Source: a virus
Length of the DNA: 25,364 nucleotides
Virus record (IMG/VR): IMGVR_UViG_3300050821_006400
Coordinates: 1 to 25,364 of that record
Reading direction: 5' to 3' (one strand)
Numbering within the stretch: position 1 is the first letter of the stretch; the number at the start of each line of letters is the position of its first letter. Shown piece after piece: positions 19,828-25,364 of the stretch. Under the pieces are notes generated by a model that did no database searches, was not told the DNA's origin, and saw only the letters and a program-made list of their open reading frames with translations. Position numbers and translations under genes: made by a program.

Positions 19828-20102
19828 TAGTTGTAGTTGCCGGAACCGAGGATGCATCCGCCGATAAACGTGCCGAGTAGCGGTGCCGTTTGTCCATTCG
19901 ACAAACCCCGAAGATCGCCGATGTAGGGCACGAACGGGGGCTGATTCGGACCACCAGCCGGAATTGTGATCGCCGGCAGCGGATAGTAGTGGTGATGATG
20001 CTCGACCCCGCCGCAATCAATGACGATATTGCCGTTCGGTTCGACGGTGATCTTGGCACCGTCCTGGACTTCTATGGATACGCCATTTACTTTGATGGTC
20101 AT
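19827..20102 (-). CDS. Small phage protein, His-rich loop (91 aa)
   Basis: ATG 20102, ATGA overlap with the zinc-ribbon gene. It begins MTIKVNGVSIEVQDGAKITVE, a beta meander, with NGNIVIDCGGVEHHHHYYPL next. The second half is Pro/Gly-rich (AITIPAGGPNQPPFVPYIGD). The HHHHYY cluster may bind metal. Ends LGSGNYN. No family recognised; a small virion or assembly factor is possible. Confidence 0.6.
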   Translation of the reverse strand: MTIKVNGVSIEVQDGAKITVEPNGNIVIDCGGVEHHHHYYPLPAITIPAGGPNQPPFVPYIGDLRGLSNGQTAPLLGTFIGGCILGSGNYN

Positions 20103-20275
20103 CGGCTACACCCCAGGCAATTGTCTGTGTTGGCTGAGATCCGACGCCCACACGAGCAGAGATGACTGCCCTTGTTGTACTTTGGTGGAACGCGCACGCT
20201 CGGACACGGGCCGCCCCTCTTCACACCGCGACGGCGTCTACCGTTGTTCATCTCACGACCAGATTCGTTCAGCAT
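20099..20275 (-). CDS. Zinc-ribbon small protein (58 aa)
   Basis: ATG 20275 directly follows the previous TAA. The 58-residue product has a strongly basic first half (NNGRRRRGVKRGG, then CPSVRVPPKYNKG) and a zinc ribbon at the end: HLCSCGRRISANTDNCLGC, giving CxC and CxxC pairs. Similar basic plus zinc-ribbon proteins often bind RNA or ribosomes, but this is not shown here. It fills the space between two genes completely. Confidence 0.55.
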   Translation of the reverse strand: MLNESGREMNNGRRRRGVKRGGPCPSVRVPPKYNKGSHLCSCGRRISANTDNCLGCSR

Positions 20276-20476
20276 TTAATTGAAGACTCTCCCGCCCGTT
20301 GTATCGACATCGAGGTTCATCTGAGTCGCAACTCGCAGCGCGACTGATTGCGACATGAAATCGAAGTACGTCCGCGCTCCCATGGCGACTCGGTACCATG
20401 GAAACGCCTTGAGCGGACGACCGAGGTTGTCGACTCCACCGAACGGATCGGGCGATGGCTCAGAGTAGTAAAGCAC
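20276..20476 (-). CDS. Small phage protein of unknown function (66 aa)
   Basis: GTG 20476 directly follows the TAG of the upstream gene. It begins MLYYSEPSPDPFGGVDNLG and continues RPLKAFPWYRVAMGARTYF, DFMSQSVALRVATQMNLD. A Pro-rich start and one helix. No family is recognised. Confidence 0.55.
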   Translation of the reverse strand: MLYYSEPSPDPFGGVDNLGRPLKAFPWYRVAMGARTYFDFMSQSVALRVATQMNLDVDTTGGRVFN

Positions 20477-20794
20477 CTATTCGTCCTCGTCGTCTCCACC
20501 ACCATCGGGCGTAGACGTTGGCTGCGTTGCCGGCGAAGCCCCTGCCATTGCGGCGCCCATGCCGGTTGTGGCGGCCATGTGGGGTGCGAACGACGCCTTA
20601 ACGTGTTTAAGGGCATGCCCCATCGATGGGTGGATTGTCTCGTCTCCATCCTGCGTGCTCGTTCCGAATGGTGTCTCAACCTCGTGCTCTGCTATCGATT
20701 TCATGCCGTTCGATACGGCCTTCAGGCGCATGCCTGAGATTTTTCCTTTACCCTTCTTGCGGACGGCCGTCGCTGACATGGTTTTGTTTGCCAT
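20477..20794 (-). CDS. Small phage protein, basic head and acidic tail (105 aa)
   Basis: One hundred and five residues from ATG 20794, with AAGGAG 9 nt upstream. The N-terminus is Lys-rich (MANKTMSATAVRKKGKGKI), the middle helical with MGHALKHVKASFAPHMA, and the C-terminus Ala/Thr-rich with an acidic DGGGDDEDE end. Charge asymmetry could suit a nucleic-acid or head accessory protein. I chose this start because a longer frame to 21070 would overlap the terminase. Confidence 0.6.
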   Translation of the reverse strand: MANKTMSATAVRKKGKGKISGMRLKAVSNGMKSIAEHEVETPFGTSTQDGDETIHPSMGHALKHVKASFAPHMAATTGMGAAMAGASPATQPTSTPDGGGDDEDE

Positions 20795-20811
20795 TGAAAT
20801 TGCTCCTTGAC

Positions 20812-20985
20812 TTAGGATTTCTTTGAGATCGTGGTCGTGATGGTCAGCCCGTCGAGCGCTTCCTTCAGCGCGACCCCTATGGCCGGCGCTACTTTGTCGG
20901 CGAGGCCTTCGATTGCCTCGGCTACCGCGGCGTCGATTAGGGGCTTTAGGGCGGCGGCGTCTTGGGCGGGGTTTAGAATACTCAT
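20812..20985 (-). CDS. Small helical protein following terminase (57 aa)
   Basis: ATG 20985 overlaps the terminase stop as ATGA. The 57-residue product starts MSILNPAQDAAALKPLIDA and is almost wholly an amphipathic helix of Ala/Leu/Glu/Lys, ending TTTISKKS. An in-frame ATG 66 nt upstream lies within the terminase and is less likely. Function unknown. Confidence 0.55.
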   Translation of the reverse strand: MSILNPAQDAAALKPLIDAAVAEAIEGLADKVAPAIGVALKEALDGLTITTTISKKS

Positions 20986-23540
20986 GACATCCAACTTCTT
21001 TCTCCGGATGGGGGTTGACTTGGGTAGCGCGTGAGTGGCCGCGGAGGACATAGCATTCTCTGTAAACCACTGGAAATTAAGTACCTTAAGCAATCTACAA
21101 GATGGTCATTTGTCTTAGCGATTTTGCCCGTGTTGTTGCCATCTCGACTCTCTACCCGATGATAGTTCCGGAACTCCCTAAAGAAGTTCTCGCAGCAAGG
21201 TAGAATCTTAAGTTGGCCGTCGACTAGCATATTCCAAACTTTCTTAATGCCGGTCTCAACATCATTGTCGGCCATGCTTAGTTTTAGTCCGAGCTTACGA
21301 TAGAGATCGATTAATTTTCTCCCGTCGATCTGTGATCCGCCTTGGCATGCCGGGTCAATTACCCCAGGAATCCATTCGCCACGCTCTTTAATAGCGTGTG
21401 CGTGCGTTGGCGGCTCGCCCATCGCTCCGTAATGCTCGCTGTAGACGTATACTCTGCCGGTAGCCGGGTCTTTGGCTGCCCATAGGGCTGCGGTGCGAGA
21501 GAAACCTACGTCAAGGGCGTATACGCGCGGCCATGACATAGGAATAACGACTAAGTTAGCGGTGATCTCAGCTTCGGATATTGGATATACCGCGCCAGAG
21601 CCTAACGCAGGCTCGCCCTCAGTACGTGCCTTGATTTGATATGGCGGCGTTGTGGCCAGGAGGGCCGCCTTCTCCTCTTCGGGAATATGCGGGACATGCT
21701 TCCAGCCGGCCTGCACGTAAAACTTATACTTGGCTGCTTCTACTGGATTCTCCGGCTCGAAGAATCCCATGACTACCGCGCTCATCCCCTTGAGGGGCGT
21801 AAAGGTTGTGTAAATAATCCCACGCGTGGTTGCGGTTCGGAACAGTATTTCGGTATAAACGTCGGCGGGTGGCTCTTCGTCGCAGTTCGATACGAGCGAT
21901 GTGCCACATAAAAAACGGTGCTCGCCTTCGACTGTTATGTCGAATACGCGCTTATGTCCGATATCCTCCGTTGACCTTATTAGCGATGTCTTGACTCTTT
22001 GACGGACATTGCGTAGTTCGTACTTCGGATCGCAATTCCCGTGAATCACCATATGGCGAGCCCGGAGCTTTTTCGATTCAGTGCGGCGAGTCGCCTCAGC
22101 CCACACGGACGCTACAGCCTCGGCCTTGCCAACTATTCCGATGGTGTCAATAAACGCAACAACCTCCGAGGAACGCGAGATACCGACCCAATACTGCTCG
22201 CGCCACGTTTTCGTTACTGACTTTCTGACGGATATGTTGGATCTGATCCCCATTCTGTTTAGCAAAATAGAGAGTTGGGATGCAAGCCTCCGAGACGTGG
22301 TAGCATACCACACGCCATGGTGATGGGCCCATCCATCACCCATATAAAGCCATCTCAGGAAAAGGGCAACTTTGTCTTTGGATGACTTAAAAATCCAGTT
22401 CGGAATCTCTTTTGTGGCCGACAGTTGATTCTTGGGCCACTCGCCCCAAAACTCGTCCCAGTATAGGTGCCAGTCTGGGACGTGATGCTGGTGTTCGGCA
22501 AAGTTTTTGCGTCTAACGCGCGCCTCTGGCGGGAGGATCCGCACGGCCTCCTCCATTACTTCAATCGCGCCGTTGGTTACCTTCTTACCGGCAACGTGGC
22601 CCTCCGCTATCACCAAGGCAGCCCAGATGTACCACGCGTCGGAGCGATCTTTGGTTTTATCGGGCCACCAACCGGGAATGATTTGGGCGATTCTGTCGGC
22701 TTCCAGCGCCGGGACTTTATCCTTTAAACCATAGCCTCGATAAACGTTATGATCATGCGTGCAGAGTATTGGCGTACCGAACTTTGGAGAAATCTGCATG
22801 CATAATTTATCACCCTGGTCTACCGTGGCAAGAACCCGACGCCCAACTGGATTTCCAGTCTTGTCGAGCGATAGAACCGAGTCTCCGACCTTGACCTTCT
22901 CAATCGGCTTCAATGAGCCGTCGGCCATTTGAATAAGTTCGCCCTCGGCAATGCACCACGCTACGTCCTTGGCAGTACCCTCAAACGACTCGCGGCCCTG
23001 CTCGTAGGACTTGAGCCCAACGACACTCACCCCGCCAGTAACGTGCTTGACGTAAATCGTCTCGATGGATCCAGCGATACCGCCGCGGCGCGGGATCACC
23101 TTTTCAATAAGATCTGCCGGGATCATACCGGTACCGTGACGATCAAGCGGCCCGAGTAGTTTGTGCTGAACGATGTCCCGCGTGGTTTCTGAATTAGTTC
23201 CGCACGCCCAAGCCTCTATCGGCTTGTCGAATCGCCTACCCTCCCACCAGTGAGGGTAATTTCCAGTTAAATGACAAACGAGCTCGAAGCAGCCCGCCTC
23301 GCTTTTTCCAAGGCGATTTCCGGCCGCGAATAGACGTTCTTTGAACAACTTACCGGCCTTAAAGAACTCCATCTGCTTCGGATAGAGTTCGCGCCGATAA
23401 GGCCCCTCATCCGGAAACATAGTCGAGATCTTATTCCGCGCGATCTTCTCACGCTTGCGAATCTCGAGTTGTTCGGCTGCGGCTTGGGCTTTGGCCAGAA
23501 CTACAGCGGGATCTTCGGGAAGGTTCCCAGGGCGAGGCAT
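20982..23540 (-). CDS. terL: Terminase large subunit with in-frame intein
   Basis: An 852-residue precursor. The extein ATPase has Walker A GNRLGKS (74-80). The Walker B Asp is expected right at the splice junction, VAW|CDEEPP. The C-terminal nuclease shows YALDVGFSRT (Asp677), GVIDPAC (Asp729) and TNDHLVDCLRY (Asp812, Asp816), the metal-binding acids of the RNase H-like fold. Removing intein residues 196-552 leaves 495 residues, the usual size for P22-like TerL. TerL translocates DNA into the prohead through the portal and cuts concatemers. No TerS is recognised nearby. ATG 23540 has no obvious Shine-Dalgarno; 74 nt upstream hold no gene I can support. Confidence 0.85.
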   Translation of the reverse strand: MPRPGNLPEDPAVVLAKAQAAAEQLEIRKREKIARNKISTMFPDEGPYRRELYPKQMEFFKAGKLFKERLFAAGNRLGKSEAGCFELVCHLTGNYPHWWEGRRFDKPIEAWACGTNSETTRDIVQHKLLGPLDRHGTGMIPADLIEKVIPRRGGIAGSIETIYVKHVTGGVSVVGLKSYEQGRESFEGTAKDVAWCIAEGELIQMADGSLKPIEKVKVGDSVLSLDKTGNPVGRRVLATVDQGDKLCMQISPKFGTPILCTHDHNVYRGYGLKDKVPALEADRIAQIIPGWWPDKTKDRSDAWYIWAALVIAEGHVAGKKVTNGAIEVMEEAVRILPPEARVRRKNFAEHQHHVPDWHLYWDEFWGEWPKNQLSATKEIPNWIFKSSKDKVALFLRWLYMGDGWAHHHGVWYATTSRRLASQLSILLNRMGIRSNISVRKSVTKTWREQYWVGISRSSEVVAFIDTIGIVGKAEAVASVWAEATRRTESKKLRARHMVIHGNCDPKYELRNVRQRVKTSLIRSTEDIGHKRVFDITVEGEHRFLCGTSLVSNCDEEPPADVYTEILFRTATTRGIIYTTFTPLKGMSAVVMGFFEPENPVEAAKYKFYVQAGWKHVPHIPEEEKAALLATTPPYQIKARTEGEPALGSGAVYPISEAEITANLVVIPMSWPRVYALDVGFSRTAALWAAKDPATGRVYVYSEHYGAMGEPPTHAHAIKERGEWIPGVIDPACQGGSQIDGRKLIDLYRKLGLKLSMADNDVETGIKKVWNMLVDGQLKILPCCENFFREFRNYHRVESRDGNNTGKIAKTNDHLVDCLRYLISSGLQRMLCPPRPLTRYPSQPPSGERSWMS
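21885..22955 (-). mobile_element. LAGLIDADG intein in TerL
   Basis: Residues 196-552 of the TerL precursor (357 residues). Splicing block A: CIAEGELIQMADGS, with Cys1. Block B: TPILCTHDHNVY (T-x-x-H). Homing motifs: WAALVIAEGHVAG and LRWLYMGDGWAHH, both keeping an acidic residue, so the LAGLIDADG nuclease may be active. Block F: VFDITVEGEHRFL. Block G: GTSLVSN followed by Cys+1, with Ser in place of the usual penultimate His. Insertion is immediately before the DEE of Walker B, a site where sequence is most conserved. Splicing would restore VAWCDEEPP. Confidence 0.85.
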
Positions 23541-23614
23541 TTATTGGATTTGGGAGGGAGGGCCGGTGCTGTATACGCCGGCCCCAACCGACGTGATGCC
23601 GGTTCTGCCAACTA

Positions 23615-23767
23615 CTACACGGAGAGAATTCTGAACACTATCGCGGCACCGAGCACGCAGGCAAAGCCTAGCGTAAACATCGCCAGCGCGCGGATCCGCG
23701 AGCAATACGAGCACTCGCGACCGATACTATGCAGGCGCCCGCAGGCGCAGCGAGTCATTCGGGTCAT
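23615..23767 (-). CDS. Small zinc-ribbon membrane protein (50 aa)
   Basis: ATG 23767 overlaps the upstream TGA as ATGA; a second ATG follows two codons on. The product starts with a zinc ribbon (RCACGRLHSIGRECSYC: CxC, CxxC) followed by a single membrane span (LAMFTLGFACVLGAAIVF). The ribbon sits on the N-terminal side. Family unknown. Confidence 0.5.
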   Translation of the reverse strand: MTRMTRCACGRLHSIGRECSYCSRIRALAMFTLGFACVLGAAIVFRILSV

Positions 23768-23946
23768 CTTGTTATCGGCTCCACGTCCGAGTTCGCCCGG
23801 GCGAGATCGTATTTCAACGCTATTCGCTCCCAGACAACACGTATGTCGGCCGGCTGATCCGACCAATCGCAGACGTCCGCGAGGTTCTTCTTGTTGGCAT
23901 GGAAGCACACGTAGAGCACTTCGCCGGGGGTTTTGGAGGTCGGCAT
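23764..23946 (-). CDS. Small phage protein of unknown function (60 aa)
   Basis: ATG 23946, one nt after the TGA of the Tat-leader gene. Sixty residues: MPTSKTPGEVLYVCFHANKK, NLADVCDWSDQPADIR, VVWERIALKYDLARANS. Beta strand then helices, with no recognised motif. A longer frame to 24036 starts within the upstream gene and is rejected. Confidence 0.5.
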   Translation of the reverse strand: MPTSKTPGEVLYVCFHANKKNLADVCDWSDQPADIRVVWERIALKYDLARANSDVEPITR

Positions 23947-23947
23947 G

Positions 23948-24526
23948 TCAATACGAGACGCGCGGAATCGGCCTTCCAAGGTACGGCGCGATCTGCGTTG
24001 CCAGACGTAACGGCGTGGCCGCAATGCCACCAGCACGTAGTTTAGCGATCTGGGCGCGGCAGAATGTCTCCTCGGCGGGAGAACACGAGCGGGCGATCTT
24101 CAGCCCGCCGCAGAGCACCATCGCTTCATAGATGAGATCCTCGTCCGTCGAGCTCGGTAGATCCAGATGAGTATACGCAGGACCCTGCATGCCGTATGAC
24201 GGCGCTATAGCCGACGCCAGCGCCCAGTGTAGCCCCATCGCCCTAAGGCTAGGATCTTCAGCGCGGATCCGTTCCAGCATGCGCAGGCCGAACGATATAT
24301 CTTCCGCAGTCGGGCAATCGCTAGCAGCCAAGACACCAATGGAAATCATTGCATCGGTGACGATGTGACGGTTGAACTCCGCCAAAGCCGTATCGTATGC
24401 CTGCTGGTAGTCGAAACCGCCAGTCGGCCCTACCGGCAACGCACCCTTCGAGGTTGGAAGCACCGTCGCAACGCCAGCGGCCGGTGCCGCAATCCCCAAA
24501 AGACTTAGAAATCCCCTGCGCTTCAC
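23948..24526 (-). CDS. Tat-leader protein of unknown function (192 aa)
   Basis: ATG 24526 overlaps the previous stop as ATGA. The leader MKRRGFLSLLG, then AAPAAGVATVLP, has a twin-Arg motif, a hydrophobic core and Ala/Gly-rich turns. It is almost identical in pattern to the leader of the mini-coat fusion (NRRGFLKLLG, ATAAGAVTVLA). The body is helical (QQAYDTALAEFNRHIVTDA, ISFGLRMLERIRAED, WALASAIAPS). Later come IYEAMVLCGGLKIARSCS and ETFCRAQIAKLRAGG, possibly disulphide-bonded. I see no coat similarity here, so a shared leader has been joined to an unrelated body. Export by the host Tat system is predicted only. Confidence 0.55.
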   Translation of the reverse strand: MKRRGFLSLLGIAAPAAGVATVLPTSKGALPVGPTGGFDYQQAYDTALAEFNRHIVTDAMISIGVLAASDCPTAEDISFGLRMLERIRAEDPSLRAMGLHWALASAIAPSYGMQGPAYTHLDLPSSTDEDLIYEAMVLCGGLKIARSCSPAEETFCRAQIAKLRAGGIAATPLRLATQIAPYLGRPIPRVSY

Positions 24527-24768
24527 TGGACAATCTCCGTAATTGGTCGCGTTTGTTCAAGTTGCTCTGCCGCCAACCTACGTGCAATCTCTCCCCGCTC
24601 GACGAAAATCAGGTCATCCTGATCGCACCCCTCGCACTCCATGACAGCCGGATACGGCTTGTTCGCCGGCCAGGCGTGCAGGTGACCGCAGGAGAGCGTT
24701 AGGACGTGCTCACCGCAGCGGATGGGAGAGAGCATGGAGCCGACGACGCAGCGCTTGAATTGTTCCAC
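24523..24768 (-). CDS. Small Cys/His-rich protein (81 aa, GTG start)
   Basis: GTG 24768 has AGGG upstream and starts 10 nt after the previous stop. It begins MEQFKRCVVGSMLSPIRC and contains LTLSCGHLHAWP and MECEGCDQDDL, with spacing (CGH ... CxxC) like a zinc ribbon. A helix with Arg/Glu follows (ARRLAAEQLEQTRPI). A metal-binding regulatory or assembly role is possible. A longer frame from 24819 has no supporting ribosome binding site. Confidence 0.5.
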   Translation of the reverse strand: MEQFKRCVVGSMLSPIRCGEHVLTLSCGHLHAWPANKPYPAVMECEGCDQDDLIFVERGEIARRLAAEQLEQTRPITEIVQ

Positions 24769-24778
24769 GTTCCAGACC

Positions 24779-25000
24779 CTAGCTCGCCCGGAACGCCCTA
24801 ACGGCATCCACCCAGTCATCGTAGTGCAGCATCCGTGCCTCGTTTAGCTTTGCGAGCAGGACTGGATCGGCCGAATGTAGCGAGTGCTTGGCGAATAGTG
24901 CGACCGTTTTGTCGCTGTGTACGAAGTCGCGGCGGGCGTCACGGAGACGCGAAAGCGCAGCAGCCCGTGATACTTCCGCCGTAAGTTGTTGATTCTGCAT
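24779..25000 (-). CDS. First gene of the leftward operon, helical protein (73 aa)
   Basis: ATG 25000 is the first start after the promoter at 25044-25073. Seventy-three residues, mostly helical: NQQLTAEVSRAAALSRL, RDARRDFVHSDKTVALFAK, LLAKLNEARMLHYDDW, AVRAFRAS. The Arg/Ala-rich helices could bind nucleic acid. It might be a terminase small subunit by position, but it is short and no DNA-binding motif can be seen, so I do not make that call. Confidence 0.55.
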   Translation of the reverse strand: MQNQQLTAEVSRAAALSRLRDARRDFVHSDKTVALFAKHSLHSADPVLLAKLNEARMLHYDDWVDAVRAFRAS

Positions 25001-25043
25001 TTAGACGGTCCACCGGCAAGTCGCGCGCATTGCGTTCGTGTAA

Positions 25044-25073
25044 ATACTACCAGATAGATGGATCGGCTGTCAA
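25044..25073 (-). promoter_or_regulatory. Leftward promoter of the head-gene operon
   Basis: TTGACA (25073-25068), an 18-nt spacer and TAGTAT (25049-25044). Transcription would start near 25037, giving a leader of about 37 nt before ATG 25000. It follows the tRNA cluster and precedes an unbroken leftward gene chain up to the terminator at 7477-7503, so it may drive about 17 kb. An A-rich run (AAAAAAAC) just upstream could be a UP-like element. Confidence 0.6.
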
Positions 25074-25092
25074 GAAGTTTTTTTGGGATTTT

Positions 25093-25167
25093 TGGTGCGC
25101 CGCCCCCGACTTGCACGGGGAGGACCGAGCTTTTGAGGATCGGATGTCTGCGTTGCATCAGCGGCGC
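25093..25167 (-). tRNA. tRNA-Leu(CAA), class I-sized, atypical
   Basis: Acceptor GCGCCGC/GCGGCGC, D arm ATG-CAACGCAGA-CAT without the usual GG, anticodon loop CTCAAAA (anticodon CAA), variable region of 5 nt, T arm CCCCG-TGCAAGT-CGGGG, discriminator A and encoded CCA (25093-25095). Mature length 72 nt plus CCA. The anticodon stem has one T-C mismatch. Bacterial tRNA-Leu normally has a long variable arm; this one does not. Separated from the next tRNA by one nucleotide. Both share an 11-nt D-arm block, GCAACGCAGAC. Confidence 0.7.
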
Positions 25168-25168
25168 G

Positions 25169-25241
25169 TACCGGCGGCTGGACTTGCACCAGCAAAACCG
25201 CGGATTTTAAGTCCGCGAGGTCTGCGTTGCCTCACGCCGGC
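25169..25241 (-). tRNA. tRNA-Leu(UAA), class I-sized, atypical
   Basis: A 73-nt molecule: acceptor GCCGGCG/CGCCGGT, D arm AGG-CAACGCAGA-CCT, anticodon stem GCGGA/TCCGC with loop CTTAAAA (anticodon TAA), variable GGTTTT, T arm GCTGG-TGCAAGT-CCAGC, discriminator A. No CCA is encoded. The D loop is the same as in the tRNA-Leu(CAA) beside it, so the two are paralogues. T loop TGCAAGT departs from TTCxAxT. Confidence 0.75.
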
Positions 25242-25246
25242 AAGGT

Positions 25247-25339
25247 TGGTGGAAGTAGCAGGATTTGAACCTGCATGAGGGCTAGCCTCAAACGCATTTA
25301 CAGTGCGCCGCGACCATAATCCGTATTCGCCTTACTTCC
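25247..25339 (-). tRNA. tRNA-Tyr(GTA)
   Basis: Acceptor GGAAGTA/TACTTCC, D arm GCGA...TCGC, anticodon loop CTGTAAA (anticodon GTA), a long variable arm (TGAGG-CTAGC-CCTCA), T arm GCAGG-TTCAAAT-CCTGC, discriminator A, encoded CCA (25247-25249). The long variable arm and anticodon match class II bacterial tRNA-Tyr. One anticodon-stem pair is G-T. Confidence 0.9.
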
Positions 25340-25344
25340 AAACT

Positions 25345-25364
25345 TGGCGGGGAGACAGAGATTC
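25345..25364 (-). tRNA. Partial tRNA (3' end only)
   Basis: The right edge contains the 3' end of a tRNA: T-arm end (GAATCTCTG, partly outside the window), acceptor strand TCTCCCC, discriminator G and CCA (25345-25347). G73 is compatible with Ser, Asn, Asp or Trp. The 5 nt between it and tRNA-Tyr indicate a tight tRNA cluster extending beyond the window. Confidence 0.6.

Noticed and set aside
23541-23614. Small frame before terminase
   Set aside because: The open frame ending at the terminase start has no usable start codon; no gene, promoter or hairpin is evident in these 74 nt.
23469-24131. Plus-strand 220-codon frame
   Set aside because: Shadow across several coupled minus-strand genes; Arg-rich and without a motif.
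1-25364. CRISPR array, insertion sequence or integrase
   Set aside because: I see no regularly spaced direct repeats, no transposase or integrase motifs, and no attachment-site pattern that can be supported from this window alone.

Overview
The window looks like part of a tailed-phage (or prophage) genome with a P22-like, podovirus-type head module. The evidence is a large terminase subunit, a P22-type portal, a proline-rich coiled-coil scaffold candidate and a P22-like coat protein, in that order on the minus strand. Genes are packed with ATGA, GTGA, TTGA and TAATG stop/start overlaps, and many are under 100 codons. The host is not identifiable with certainty. The Sec and Tat export signals, the Shine-Dalgarno sites and the sigma70-like promoters indicate a bacterial host with a cell envelope. 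My weak guess is an uncultured soil bacterium such as an Acidobacteriota member.

Layout from right to left, in the direction of transcription. A tRNA cluster lies at 25093-25364: a partial tRNA, tRNA-Tyr and two unusual tRNA-Leu. A strong promoter follows at 25044-25073. Then come small zinc-ribbon, membrane and Tat-leader genes (23615-25000), and a terminase large subunit interrupted by an intein (20982-23540). A run of small accessory genes (15916-20985) includes a miniature coat paralogue. The portal is at 13662-15911. A Tat-leader/mini-coat/YodC-like fusion is at 12547-13500. The scaffold is at 11058-12476. The coat gene is split by a group I intron carrying an HNH endonuclease (8636-10942). 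A secreted virion-like protein (7513-8607) and a hairpin terminator (7477-7503) end this block.

A short rightward pair at 6807-7438 encodes a ribbon-helix-helix protein and a zinc-binding protein behind its own promoter, probably leaderless. Left of it, 6761-1 again reads leftward. It holds structural or appendage-like proteins with export signals, a permuted papain-like hydrolase, a tandem GroES-like protein, two SLGxGW-motif proteins and several tiny overlapping genes.

The most unusual features are: (1) three coat-related genes, of which two are drastically shortened and one is fused to a Tat-type leader and a YodC-like domain; (2) two kinds of self-splicing element, an intron in the coat gene and an intein at the Walker B site of the terminase; (3) at least six predicted virion or accessory proteins with Sec or Tat leaders; (4) a double-GroES polypeptide; (5) a pair of sister tRNA-Leu genes with short variable loops and no D-loop GG.
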